Assembly: GCA_044772875.1 (NCBI GenBank)
Contig: CP173058.1
Span: 310,001 to 374,000 of the forward strand
Source of the DNA: Morganella morganii_D
GTDB lineage: Bacteria > Pseudomonadota > Gammaproteobacteria > Enterobacterales > Enterobacteriaceae
Reading direction: 5' to 3'
DNA length: 64,000 nucleotides
Shown here piece by piece: positions 1 through 7,515 of the stretch. Both the position numbers and the translations under genes were made by a program. The notes beneath the pieces are model-generated. The model saw only the letters and a list, made by a program, of their open reading frames with translations. It had not been told where the DNA came from and made no database searches. Every line of letters begins with the position of its first letter. Position 1 is the stretch's first letter.

Positions 1-174
1 AATACGTGGGATATCCTGCTGAATATATCCGATATTCAACTCAGCATTTTGCACCTGCAGGCAGGCCCGGTTTACGGATGCCGGTGAGAAATCCACGCCG
101 GTGCAGTGAAATCCTCGCTCCGCTGACAGCCGGATGTGCCGGGGTGCGGAAATAAGGGCGCTGATATCCATCAT
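1..174 (-). pseudogene. SAM-dependent methyltransferase fragment (runs off the left edge)
   Basis: Reading leftward from ATG 174 gives an open frame with RHIRLSAERGFHCTGVDFSP followed by ASVNRA and later QQDIP. This resembles the part of a class I SAM methyltransferase just after the glycine-rich motif I, with VDFSP as the acidic motif II end of strand beta-2. The expected LDLGCGPG loop is absent: the residues in front (MDISALISAP) do not look like it, so the visible part is probably a 5'-truncated or rearranged remnant. It starts 8 bases after the yjhX stop on the same strand. Function beyond the fold cannot be stated, and the rest lies outside the window. Confidence 0.4.
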
Positions 175-181
175 GCTCTCC

Positions 182-439
182 TTAGCGGTTATCAAGCTGT
201 GCGCGAACGTTATTCAGCCCGGTGGTGTTGATACGATAGGGCTGACCGTTGACGGACTTGATTAGCTTCTTGGCTTTGAGCTTTTTGAAGGTGGCGAGGG
301 TGCAGTCGGTGAGCAACAGCCCTTCGCGGGTGTAGCATTCAACGGCGGTAATTCGGCCTGACGCATCGCGGATGTGTGCGATTCGGCCACCTTTGGCGAG
401 AACGTGTAAAGTACGTTGTTCCTGACGGGATAAATTCAT
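182..439 (-). CDS. yjhX: YjhX family toxin
   Basis: The 85-residue protein matches the small UPF0386/YjhX family over its full length: MNLSRQEQRTLHVLAKGGRI at the start, a central CYTREGLLLTDCTLATFKKL, and a C-terminal RINTTGLNNVRAQLDNR. In E. coli yjhX is the toxin of a reported toxin-antitoxin pair whose antitoxin is the acetyltransferase-like YjhQ. No YjhQ-like gene is visible beside it here; the downstream neighbour is a methyltransferase fragment. The N-terminal half looks like a winged-helix DNA-binding fold, but this is inferred. Assignment is from recognised sequence; toxicity in this organism is not shown. Confidence 0.85.
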   Translation of the reverse strand: MNLSRQEQRTLHVLAKGGRIAHIRDASGRITAVECYTREGLLLTDCTLATFKKLKAKKLIKSVNGQPYRINTTGLNNVRAQLDNR

Positions 440-515
440 ACTGGAGAACCTGTTTCATCATCATATGCAAAACGTGTAAACACACAGTGGTGTCCGCATT
501 CTATTTCGGCGTATT

Positions 516-556
516 GATAATCAGTCCGGCCTGAAAAAGTCGGTAAGCTGATTATC
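516..556. repeat. 9-bp inverted repeat upstream of yjhX
   Basis: GATAATCAG at 516-524 is repeated in inverted orientation as CTGATTATC at 548-556, separated by 23 bases. It lies about 80 to 115 bases upstream of the yjhX start, in a 336-base stretch (440-775) holding no convincing gene, so it could be a regulator site or a hairpin. No T-run follows the arms, so it is not an obvious terminator. Confidence 0.35.
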
Positions 557-726
557 GGATGATTACATTCTCCAGCATCAAAGCCTCGGGTTGAGTTGAA
601 AGGTATTTACGGGGTGAATGATAACACATGGTTTTGACAGGAGTATCTGCAAGGCGGAAAAGTGTGATCTGGTTCGGAAAACGTTATCCGGCATACCTGC
701 CATGTGAAACCATGAATAAAACATGG

Positions 727-758
727 AAAACAGAGGGCTGAAAATAGCCCTCTGTTTT
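727..758. terminator. Bidirectional Rho-independent terminator
   Basis: CAGAGGGCT (731-739) pairs with AGCCCTCTG (746-754) around a 6-base loop. AAAA on the left and TTTT on the right extend the stem and give a U-tract on either strand. It sits 18 bases beyond the stop at 776-778 of the small minus-strand gene described next, which supports that gene's 3' end. Confidence 0.8.
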
Positions 759-775
759 CGTTATTGAACTTTTGA

Positions 776-1117
776 TTACTGTACAGTACTGAAAAATGCC
801 CCGAGCTTGACTGCCAGCCTGCCAACCGCTGTGGCCGTACCCCGGCAATATTGGTAATTTCAGACATACCCTCCGGCACCGGAATGCTGGAGTTTACATT
901 ATGAATATAGGATTTGGTGTTGACCGCAGAAATGAACTTTGCATCCATCCGGGCTGGAATATCTGTAAGCTTGCTGGAAATAGCAGCTGATTCTGTCGCT
1001 GACATTTAAAACCATGAGTAAGGCTGCTCTTTCATAAATCATCCTTATGTCCTTATGAGTAAAACCACAGGATAAGAGTTTTCTTTCTGACTGTAAGACT
1101 TTTTTCTCTTCGCTCAT
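776..1117 (-). pseudogene. Unrecognised small gene, apparently with two compensating frameshifts
   Basis: I do not recognise this gene. An ATG at 1117 follows a good ribosome binding site (AAGGAAA, 1122-1128 on the minus strand). The first frame reads MSEEKKVLQSERKLLSCGFT and continues to about 1006. Coding-like sequence then moves by one base (MSATESAAISSKLTDIPARM, ending near PEGMSEITNIAG). After a GGGG run (840-843) it returns to the original frame with TATAVGRLAVKLGAFFSTVQ, and stops at 776-778 just before a strong terminator. The first frame by itself stops at 899. The start site, the terminator and the return to the same frame (113 codons) suggest one short gene damaged twice, or two sequencing errors. 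Overlapping small genes are the alternative. The amphipathic tail is compatible with a small secreted or membrane-active peptide, which is only a guess. Confidence 0.4.
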
Positions 1118-1440
1118 GATATTTCCTTTATCAGTGCTTTTAATCATATAGTTCAGTGATAACCTGTCTGTACAGAATATTGAGTATTTGTTCATTATTA
1201 AAAGACCCGCTAACTCATACAGTGAAGAATTTCTGCTTGTCCATTTTTTCTTATCTGAAACAGTTCTGATTAGCGTTTTCCGGTTGCTGTCGGTAAAGTT
1301 TTGTCTGGAAATTATTCAGGCTTCTATGTTTCCGGGCCCATAATCACATAGAATGATACATGTCCGGGTATGCCCTGTGTGGCAGACAAACCCTGTCAGG
1401 TCCGGGGGTGGGACATCACCTGTTATGTTAAAAAATCAGT
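1118..1440. other. Intergenic stretch without a recognisable gene
   Basis: This 323-base stretch between the small minus-strand gene and bsdD holds no ORF with a convincing start or family match. Its right part, beyond the 3' end of bsdD, has GC-rich partial dyads (around 1395-1425) but no clear stem plus T-run. Confidence 0.5.
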
Positions 1441-1677
1441 TTAGCGATTAAATTCCGATAACAGCGGCGGAATTGCTGGTACTTCAGGTGCATTATCAAT
1501 ATCGCTTTGAGTCATTCGAAAAGCTTCCGGATAATGCTCACGCTCAGTGCGTCTCGCTGGTTCAGTATTTCTCCAGGTGTAAAGACAATGTTGGCATTGG
1601 AATACTATCCATATATCTTTTATCGGAGAATTAGCCATTTTTTCAATATTTTTGTCAGCACAACGTGGACAGATCAT
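1441..1677 (-). CDS. bsdD: Hydroxyarylic acid decarboxylase subunit D
   Basis: This 78-residue protein is the small third subunit of non-oxidative hydroxyarylic acid (4-hydroxybenzoate, vanillate and related) decarboxylases. It has two CxxC-type pairs, CPRC at residues 3-6 and CQHC at about 28-31, giving a zinc-ribbon look, then the family-typical YTWRNTEP and a C-terminal PAIPPLLSEF. It lies 9 bases after the subunit C gene on the same strand, the usual B-C-D order. Length matches the family (75 to 80 residues). Its biochemical role is poorly defined in the family, and the natural substrate here is unknown. Confidence 0.88.
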   Translation of the reverse strand: MICPRCADKNIEKMANSPIKDIWIVFQCQHCLYTWRNTEPARRTEREHYPEAFRMTQSDIDNAPEVPAIPPLLSEFNR

Positions 1678-1686
1678 TTTTTATCC

Positions 1687-3114
1687 TTATTTACTATTTG
1701 CCAGTAAAGCAGTCAATTTTTCTACCCAGATACCAGTTTCTGGTAAGTCTTTTACTGGTTGGCTATAATTACCGCGGACATCAGGAGCTACGGGGGTGGT
1801 AGCATCAATTACAAGTTTATCGGTAATTCCCGCTGGACTGGAACCGGGATCTAGTTCCAGGACTGACATATTAGAAAGTTGTATTAAATCACCGACCGGA
1901 TTAACTTTGGATGATAAAGCCCACATAACCTGGGGTAGATTGAAAGGATCTACATCTTCATCGACCATAATAACTATTTTTACATAACCCAATCCATGAG
2001 GTGTAGTCATAGCACGAAGTCCAACTGCACGGGCAAATCCGCCATACCTTTTTTTAGTGGAAATAATTGCAAGTAGCCCATGAGTATACATAGCATTAAC
2101 TGCTTGTACTTCCGGAAAATCAGCCTTCAATTGCTGATAGAGGGGGACACATGTTGCAGGCCCCATCAAATAATCAATTTCTGTCCATGGCATTCCCAAA
2201 TACAGTGATTCAAAAACAGGTTTCGTACGATATGATACTTTATCAATACGAACAACAGTCATGTTACGCCCGCCAGAGTAATGCCCGGTGAATTCACCAA
2301 ATGGTCCTTCGATTTCACGTTTTCGACCTTCGATCACTCCTTCGATAATGACCTCTGAACCCCGGGGAACATCAAATCCTGTCAACGGAGCTGTTGCTAT
2401 CGGGTAAGGACTTTCTCTCAATGCGCCTGCCATCTCATATTCAGACTGGTCATAGCGTAACGGTGTGGCACCCATCAATGTGATGATAGGATCATTACCA
2501 AGAGAGATTGCAATAGGTAAATCTTCCCCGCGTTCTTCAGCTTTATTCAGATGGATAGCAATATCATGCATAGGTACAGGTTGCAGACCTAATTTCCGTT
2601 TACCTTTTACTTCCATGCGGTAAATGCCTACGTTCTGTTTACCAAAGTGTTTTGGATCTAAAGGGTCTCTGGAAACTACACAAGCTTTATCAAGATAGAA
2701 GCCACCATCCCCATCATTCAACCTAAACAGCGGTAAAATATCGAATAGATTTATATCCTCGCCATCTACTGTATTTTCAGACCAAGGGGCATTTTCATAA
2801 CGCTCCGGAGCTACAGGAAAGTTTTCCCAGCGACGGATAAATTCATCAATCTGTTGTTTTACAGGGGTATTTGCAGGTAATCCAAGTGATATAGCATGAT
2901 TCTTCCATGAACCGATCGTATTCATTACAACGTGTGCGTGGTTGAACCCTTTTATATTAGTGAAAGAGATAGCAGGGGCTCCTTCTCCAATACGTGCAGT
3001 TGCATTAGCTGCTGCGGCGATATCAGGTTCAGCCTGAACTTCTTCTTTAATATTTAGTAACTGTCCCTCTTTTTCAAGAGCTTTAAGGAAACTGCGTAAA
3101 TCATCAAAGGCCAT
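1687..3114 (-). CDS. bsdC: Hydroxyarylic acid decarboxylase subunit C (UbiD family)
   Basis: The 475-residue protein is the catalytic UbiD-type subunit, which uses prenylated FMN to decarboxylate phenolic acids reversibly. Family features include MAFDDLRSFLKALEKEGQLL at the N-terminus, the GIYRMEVKGKRKLGLQP segment and IEGPFGEFTGHYSGG, whose Glu-Arg-Glu surroundings hold cofactor and metal. The C-terminal half has PQVMWALSSKVNP. Length is that of the BsdC/EcdC group rather than true UbiD of ubiquinone synthesis (about 490 to 500). Subunit B, which makes the cofactor, is 36 bases upstream. Start ATG 3114 follows AGGAGAA. Detoxification of plant- or food-derived phenolic acids is the likely use, inferred from the operon type. 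Confidence 0.93.
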   Translation of the reverse strand: MAFDDLRSFLKALEKEGQLLNIKEEVQAEPDIAAAANATARIGEGAPAISFTNIKGFNHAHVVMNTIGSWKNHAISLGLPANTPVKQQIDEFIRRWENFPVAPERYENAPWSENTVDGEDINLFDILPLFRLNDGDGGFYLDKACVVSRDPLDPKHFGKQNVGIYRMEVKGKRKLGLQPVPMHDIAIHLNKAEERGEDLPIAISLGNDPIITLMGATPLRYDQSEYEMAGALRESPYPIATAPLTGFDVPRGSEVIIEGVIEGRKREIEGPFGEFTGHYSGGRNMTVVRIDKVSYRTKPVFESLYLGMPWTEIDYLMGPATCVPLYQQLKADFPEVQAVNAMYTHGLLAIISTKKRYGGFARAVGLRAMTTPHGLGYVKIVIMVDEDVDPFNLPQVMWALSSKVNPVGDLIQLSNMSVLELDPGSSPAGITDKLVIDATTPVAPDVRGNYSQPVKDLPETGIWVEKLTALLANSK

Positions 3115-3150
3115 TATTAATTCTCCTCAAAAGAAATTATGTGAGCCCGC

Positions 3151-3714
3151 TTAGCGTAAACCTTTCCATCTTTTGGCTTCAGGTACCCCGATATTAAACT
3201 GATCGAGAACTCGTGTGATTATATGATTCGTTACGTCATCAATGTTTTCAGGGTGATTATAGTATGCAGGCATAGGCGGTAATATCACGACACCAAGGCG
3301 TGAAAGAGCCAGCATGTTTTCGAGATGAATCGTACTAAGTGGTGTTTCACGGGTAACTAACACCAGCTTACGCCTTTCTTTAAGTACTACATCAGCAGCA
3401 CGCCCCACGAGTCCTTCTGCGTAACCTGATCGGATACCCGCGAGAGTTTTCATACTACATGGGATAATGATCATGCCATCTGTATAAAACGATCCTGATG
3501 AAATAGTCGCTGCCTGATCTGCGGGGTTGTGTACAACATCAGCCATTGCCGCTACTTCGTGTGCGGTATAGGGGGTTTCAAGTTCAATAGTTGTTTTAGC
3601 CCACTTACTCATCACCAGATGAGTTTCTATTTCATTGAATCTTTTTAACGCTTGTAATAAAGCCACTCCCAGAGGGGCCCCTGTGGCACCTGTTAGTCCT
3701 ACAATCAGCCTCAT
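3151..3714 (-). CDS. bsdB: Hydroxyarylic acid decarboxylase subunit B (UbiX-like flavin prenyltransferase)
   Basis: The 187-residue protein starts MRLIVGLTGATGAPLGVALL, the flavin-binding loop of UbiX/Pad1 flavoproteins. It carries IIIPCSMKTLAGIRSGYAEG and the conserved RRKLVLVTRETPLSTIHLEN phosphate-binding segment, then ILPPMPAYYNHP. UbiX-type enzymes join dimethylallyl phosphate to FMN to make the cofactor of the UbiD partner, encoded next. It is the first gene of the bsdBCD operon. ATG 3714 is preceded by AAGGTAAC. The upstream region contains a perfect palindrome (3733-3744) and a divergent MarR gene. Confidence 0.92.
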   Translation of the reverse strand: MRLIVGLTGATGAPLGVALLQALKRFNEIETHLVMSKWAKTTIELETPYTAHEVAAMADVVHNPADQAATISSGSFYTDGMIIIPCSMKTLAGIRSGYAEGLVGRAADVVLKERRKLVLVTRETPLSTIHLENMLALSRLGVVILPPMPAYYNHPENIDDVTNHIITRVLDQFNIGVPEAKRWKGLR

Positions 3715-3732
3715 TTGTTACCTTGGTTATTG

Positions 3733-3744
3733 TTCGTATACGAA
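3733..3744. promoter_or_regulatory. Perfect palindrome, candidate MarR operator of bsdBCD
   Basis: TTCGTATACGAA is a perfect 12-base dyad located 19 to 30 bases before the bsdB start. On the minus strand a weak promoter can be drawn just upstream (TTGTAC, 17 bases, TACCAT), placing the dyad at or just past the transcription start. That fits repression by the divergently encoded MarR protein. Operator function is inferred from position and symmetry. Confidence 0.5.
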
Positions 3745-4081
3745 TGTTTGTATGGTAATGATTAATATTGCCAGGTACAAGTGTTTGAGCTAAAAAAATT
3801 TCAAATAAGAATGTTATTTGAAATTTTTATTGGTTGTTTACATGTTATTTTAGATGTGTGATATTTAAAGGAATTGTTTTTTATATTAAAAATTATATAG
3901 TTACACGGAATAAAAGTATTTTAAGCAGTATTCTTTAATTGAAAAATAACTTTTAAAGTATATCTCTTTCCCTTAAGCTGTTTTTCAGACGTGATTTATT
4001 AACGTGCGTTTTAGTTTGGCTGAGCCTCGACCAAAGAACAACTTCTACTTAACAATCTGATTTTACTAAATAATTAACAAT
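3745..4081. other. AT-rich divergent intergenic region bsdB / marR-type gene
   Basis: This 337-base stretch between the divergent decarboxylase operon and its putative regulator holds no convincing ORF on either strand. It is strongly AT-rich and contains many T/A runs, compatible with promoters and H-NS binding. No second copy of the TTCGTATACGAA dyad is seen. Confidence 0.5.
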
Positions 4082-4507
4082 ATGAAACAAGAATTAGGAA
4101 ATTTGTTCTTCCATCTAATGCGTGATTTGATGCAGAGCCATACAGCAATGTGGCAAAAATATCTTCCTGATCTGACCAAGTTACAATACTCGGTATTATG
4201 TGTTGCTGAGAAAAACCCTGGCATTGAACAACATGATCTTACTAAAGTTGTACTTAGTACCAAGGCAACATTGGCTGAGCTATTAGTTCGTATGGAAGGA
4301 AAAGATCTGATTAAAAGGCAACAGGGTATTTCGGATAGACGTAGAAAGTTTATTTTTATAACACCTAAAGGTCAGATTGCACTGAATAATGCAAAGAAGA
4401 TTGTAAAACAGGTGGATGATTTTTTTCTTTCCCGCCTGAATGATCAGCAAAAAAAAGAAGCCGTAATGTTATTAAAAACTATGATAGAGCATAGTGAGAT
4501 AATTTAA
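4082..4507 (+). CDS. MarR family transcriptional regulator
   Basis: The 141-residue protein has the MarR layout: an N-terminal dimerisation helix, a winged helix over about residues 30 to 100 with LTKVVLSTKATLAELLVRME as the recognition region, and the wing motif DRRRKFIFITPKG, then a C-terminal dimerisation helix (QKKEAVMLLKTMIEHSE). MarR proteins typically repress a neighbouring operon and release DNA on binding a phenolic ligand. It is transcribed away from bsdBCD, the usual arrangement for phenolic acid decarboxylase control, so it probably senses the decarboxylase substrate. ATG 4082 lacks a strong ribosome binding site. Confidence 0.88.
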   Translation: MKQELGNLFFHLMRDLMQSHTAMWQKYLPDLTKLQYSVLCVAEKNPGIEQHDLTKVVLSTKATLAELLVRMEGKDLIKRQQGISDRRRKFIFITPKGQIALNNAKKIVKQVDDFFLSRLNDQQKKEAVMLLKTMIEHSEII

Positions 4508-4548
4508 ATCAAAACTGATCTTGATCTCTTCCCCGAATCAGCGCCGGG

Positions 4549-4647
4549 CTAAATCAGAGATCCGGACCTTTGTGCAGACTCCCTCCGCACGGGTGCCTGT
4601 TTCAGGGCAAACGCGATCTGTTCTTCGGTATAACGTGTCTTTTTCAT
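4549..4647 (-). mobile_element. IS3-family orfA 5' remnant
   Basis: From ATG 4647 the minus strand reads MKKTRYTEEQIAFALKQA, the characteristic N-terminus of IS3-family (IS407-like) OrfA, a helix-turn-helix transposase subunit. Similarity is then lost and the frame stops at 4549-4551 after 32 residues. No terminal repeats or orfB are seen, so this is a relic. It points leftward, away from the fimbrial block. Confidence 0.75.
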
Positions 4648-4689
4648 GTCAGATGACCTCTTTTTTCAGAAGAAGAAAGGCCGGAAACT

Positions 4690-5029
4690 CTACTTTATAC
4701 CGGTACTGAAGAAAGGGAAGAGGTCAACCTGACCACCGGAAACACCCATATTGGCCGGACTGACCAGACGACGGACTATCGCTTCCTCAAACGCTTTCGG
4801 GTTTTTGTTAATCAGCTTCATCGCCGCCCGGGCACGCAACCACATCCCCTCATCGGCCTGCTTCCTGATCAGTTTAATCAATCCCACATTGGCATACCCG
4901 TCATCCCGCCCCGCATCCCATGGAAAGCCCATCCCGGGTTTTCCCCTGATCCTTCGCTTTCCAGTCATACAGAGCACGTGAGTAGCAGTCATCGGTAAAG
5001 TCCTGAAGTGCAGAGGCCAGCGCTGAAAT
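4690..5029 (-). pseudogene. Unrecognised gene fragment with an internal frameshift
   Basis: Two overlapping minus-strand frames look coding. The right part reads ALASALQDFTDDCYSRALYD, followed by DWKAKDQGKTRDGLSMGCG. The left part, in another frame, reads GYANVGLIKLIRKQADEGMW, then ARAAMKLINKNPKAFEEAIV. The switch occurs near 4900-4920. The composition matches the backbone rather than the adjacent AT-rich DNA. I do not recognise the family; a phage- or element-borne gene is plausible because an IS relic lies 43 bases away. The fragment has no ribosome binding site and is bounded by unrelated sequence, so it is probably not expressed. Confidence 0.35.
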
Positions 5030-5396
5030 GGTTACAAAAACAAAATTTGTAACTAACTGTAACGAAAATGATAGTATTTTATTTGAAATAGATATTAACT
5101 AAATTGATTTTTTACTGAAATATTTTATTGAAAAACTAGTTTAGCGTGTAAAATAAGTTATAAATCAAACTAATGCGGCTTCAATTTCCGAGCAATTAAA
5201 TCGGTAAAAACGATCGGCATTATATTTTTGATAGTTTTTATCTATCATTATTTGGTTAACGATCGATATTACCATTTTTACATTATTTTGTTGTTTCACT
5301 ATATTTAGAATCTGTCTCAATGAACGGCAAATATATTTGCTTATTTATGCTGTTTTTTCTGAAAAATCAGAACTACCGAGAGGTGGAGTTGGTATT
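5030..5396. other. AT-rich upstream region of the fimbrial regulator
   Basis: No gene is supported in this 367-base stretch. It is very AT-rich, marking the boundary of the fimbrial block, and contains the nested dyad reported at 5203-5273 as its one clear structured element. Confidence 0.5.
5203..5273. promoter_or_regulatory. 71-bp nested imperfect palindrome
   Basis: The outer arms GGTAAAAACGATCG (5203-5216) and CGATCGATATTACC (5260-5273) match in 12 of 14 positions. Inner arms TGATAG (5229-5234) and CTATCA (5242-5247) share exactly the same centre at 5238. The bases between the arms are not symmetric. Two coaxial dyads suggest paired operator half-sites for a dimeric or tetrameric protein, or a recombination site. 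It lies 124 bases before the MrpJ-like regulator start. Confidence 0.5.
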
Positions 5397-5675
5397 ATGG
5401 AATGTAAGAAAAACTTTAATAAACAGCTCGGCCTTTTTTTAAAAGAGAGGCGAAAAAATTCAGGGTTAACAGGCAGAGAATTAAGTAAATTAATTAATAT
5501 CAGTCAGCAACAGATTTCCCGATATGAAGCAGGAGTAACATCACTCACGGTATGCCAATTACACTATTACCTGAACGCTTTGGATTTGTCATGGTTTGAT
5601 TTTGTCCTTTTTGTCGTTGAAAATGGATGTTTTGATTGGGAACGAATATTTGGTAATGAATTTAGAAAACAATAA
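5397..5675 (+). CDS. MrpJ-like XRE-family fimbrial/motility regulator
   Basis: A 92-residue protein made almost wholly of an XRE (Cro/CI) helix-turn-helix: LGLFLKERRKNSGLTGRELS followed by KLINISQQQISRYEAG, then a short hydrophobic tail (LSWFDFVLFVVENG). The LTGRELSKL...SQQQISRYE pattern is that of MrpJ-type proteins of Proteus and relatives, which couple fimbrial expression to repression of flagellar motility. The start at 5397 is chosen because AGGTGGAG lies at 5381-5388; an upstream in-frame start at 5337 has no such site. In mrp the regulator ends the operon; here it precedes the pilin gene by about 470 bases. Confidence 0.8.
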   Translation: MECKKNFNKQLGLFLKERRKNSGLTGRELSKLINISQQQISRYEAGVTSLTVCQLHYYLNALDLSWFDFVLFVVENGCFDWERIFGNEFRKQ

Positions 5676-6142
5676 TATATCTGTGTGCGATAAAACATAT
5701 AAATTAAGTTTCCTTAAATGACCATGTTGATTTTTTATTATTAAATAATGTTATTTTTTTGAAGCTTTATTCACTTTCGGAATTTTATTGCATGTAACTT
5801 GTGTTTTTTTGTGCATAACATGCCATGTGTTGTTTTTTTTCATGAAATTTAATTTTTTATTTCTTGTAAGGAGTAAAAATAGAAGATGGTTATTTTTCTC
5901 TGTTTTGTTTTTCGGTGTTAATTTTTCTATTGTTATGACTCTGTCTGCTGAAGAAATATTGTATGTTGTGATTGCAATTAATACAACCAGTGACATGACT
6001 ATTAACCAAAATAAATCCATGTTGAACATTGATATATATGAAAAAATGGATTTTGTTAAGGTCGATATTCAGGGTGCATAAATAATGTCACAAGCAAAAA
6101 ATATCATATGGCTTTCCTATGTTTACTAAAAGGTTTTTTATT
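5676..6142 (+). promoter_or_regulatory. AT-rich leader/promoter region of the fimbrial operon
   Basis: This 467-base region before the major pilin gene is extremely T-rich on the plus strand. A 97-codon open frame at 5788-6081 has a poor ribosome site and phenylalanine-rich low-complexity content, so I do not call it a gene. I saw no pair of long inverted repeats that would mark an mrp-type invertible promoter, though a full self-comparison could not be run. Promoters for the pilin operon must lie here. Confidence 0.45.
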
Positions 6143-6667
6143 ATGAAAAAAATACTTATTGCGTCATCTTTATTTGCATTAACCAGCTCAGCGTTTGCTG
6201 TGGATGGTACTCTCCATTTTACAGGTGCGTTTACTGATGCTCCGTGTGAGGTTAACATTAATGGTGCAACGGCCACAGGAACTATTAACGTGGCACTGGA
6301 CTCGTGGAGCATCGCTAATTACCAAACTTCTGGTGTAACTACTGATTTAAAACCAATCACGATTAGCCTTTCAGGCTGTCCGGACATGACCTCGGCAAAT
6401 ATTCAGTTCAATGGCACCGCAAACGGAACCAACCCAGACTTGTTTGCAATTGAAACAGGTGCTGGTACTGCAACTAATGTAGGTATTGCATTATATAGTT
6501 CAACAAATACTGCAGATATTATTACGCCTAATAAATTTTCCGGATTAGTTATTCCGCTGACATCACAAGCTGGTGAGCATACAGTTTATGCCAGTTATAT
6601 GACAACAGGAAGTGCAACGGAAGGCGCTGCAAATGCGAATGTGACAATAGATATCTCGTATCAATAA
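6143..6667 (+). CDS. Type 1-like fimbrial major subunit
   Basis: A 174-residue preprotein with a Sec signal peptide (MKKILIASSLFALTSSAFA, cleavage before VDG). The mature pilin domain has the conserved disulfide pair, CEVN near residue 34 and LSGCPDM near residue 75. It has the family-typical C-terminal donor/acceptor strands (TVYASYMTTG, then VTIDISYQ). Pilins polymerise by donor-strand exchange after delivery by the chaperone and usher encoded next. ATG 6143 is preferred to an upstream ATG at 6119 because it gives a clean signal peptide and follows AAGG. As the first structural gene it is the likely shaft protein. Confidence 0.88.
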   Translation: MKKILIASSLFALTSSAFAVDGTLHFTGAFTDAPCEVNINGATATGTINVALDSWSIANYQTSGVTTDLKPITISLSGCPDMTSANIQFNGTANGTNPDLFAIETGAGTATNVGIALYSSTNTADIITPNKFSGLVIPLTSQAGEHTVYASYMTTGSATEGAANANVTIDISYQ

Positions 6668-6734
6668 TAAATAATAAATGAGTCGCATTACAAGTGAATA
6701 CGGCTCATATTGATATTTTGGAGATTAGAATAGT

Positions 6735-7433
6735 ATGTTATTAAAACATGTCACTTCGTTAATATCTTTGTTCTTGTTATGTTTAGCCTTTAACAGTCAA
6801 GCCGGAATTATTATTGGTAGCACCCGGGTTATTTACGATGGAAATAAAAAAGAAACATCTGTTTCTATTCAAAACCCAGATGATAAACCATATTTAATTC
6901 AGTCGTGGTTAGAAAATGATAAAAACACGGCATTACAAGAACCTCAGATTCCATTTATTTTAACGCCGCCTCTTTTTCGTTTGAATGGGGATTCCTCCAG
7001 TGCATTGCGCATTGTCAAAACAGGTAATTTACCTGATGATCGTGAATCAGTGTATTGGGTCAATATAAAATCAATTCCCACATCAAATCCTAATGCAAAA
7101 AATGAATTGCATATTTCAGTTAACAGCCGTATTAAATTATTTTACCGTCCGGGAACATTAAGTCATCAGGCTTCAACAGAGGCGTATACTCACCTTACAT
7201 TTCATCGTAACGGAAATACCCTCTATGCGAAAAATCCTACCCCTTTTTATCTTTCATTCAGTGAATTGCAAGTCAATGGTGTGACATTAACTCAGCCCGG
7301 AATGATAGCTCCTATGAGTGAACAGAACTGGACTATTCCCCGGCAAGCAATCTCCTCTGGGTTGACAGTAAAATGGTCAGTGATTAATGATTATGGCGGA
7401 AAAACGGGCCTGGAAACACAATTGATACGATGA
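6735..7433 (+). CDS. Fimbrial periplasmic chaperone (PapD/FimC family)
   Basis: The 232-residue preprotein has a signal peptide (to about residue 23, NSQA|GII) and two immunoglobulin-like domains. Diagnostic motifs are GSTRVIYDGNKKETSVSIQN, with the Arg needed for subunit anchoring, QSWLEND, FILTPPLFRL, and SRIKLFYRP with the conserved Lys pairing with the pilin C-terminus. It binds pilins in the periplasm and donates a strand to complete their fold. It lies 67 bases after the pilin gene and before the usher, as is standard. Confidence 0.93.
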   Translation: MLLKHVTSLISLFLLCLAFNSQAGIIIGSTRVIYDGNKKETSVSIQNPDDKPYLIQSWLENDKNTALQEPQIPFILTPPLFRLNGDSSSALRIVKTGNLPDDRESVYWVNIKSIPTSNPNAKNELHISVNSRIKLFYRPGTLSHQASTEAYTHLTFHRNGNTLYAKNPTPFYLSFSELQVNGVTLTQPGMIAPMSEQNWTIPRQAISSGLTVKWSVINDYGGKTGLETQLIR

Positions 7434-7515
7434 TGTTCTCATTCAGCGTAAATAATTAACAACAGTCTTTCCTGTTATATACGGAATACATCTTATCTGA
7501 TTATGATGACGCCTC

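Noticed and set aside
1118..1440. Dyads around 1330-1425 as a possible riboswitch or terminator of bsdD
   Set aside because: Stems are short and irregular with no T-run on the relevant strand, and nothing matches a known aptamer by eye.
5788..6081. 97-codon plus-strand open frame before the fimbrial pilin gene
   Set aside because: It is phenylalanine- and isoleucine-rich low-complexity translation of T-rich DNA, with a weak ribosome site and no recognisable domain. More likely promoter region.
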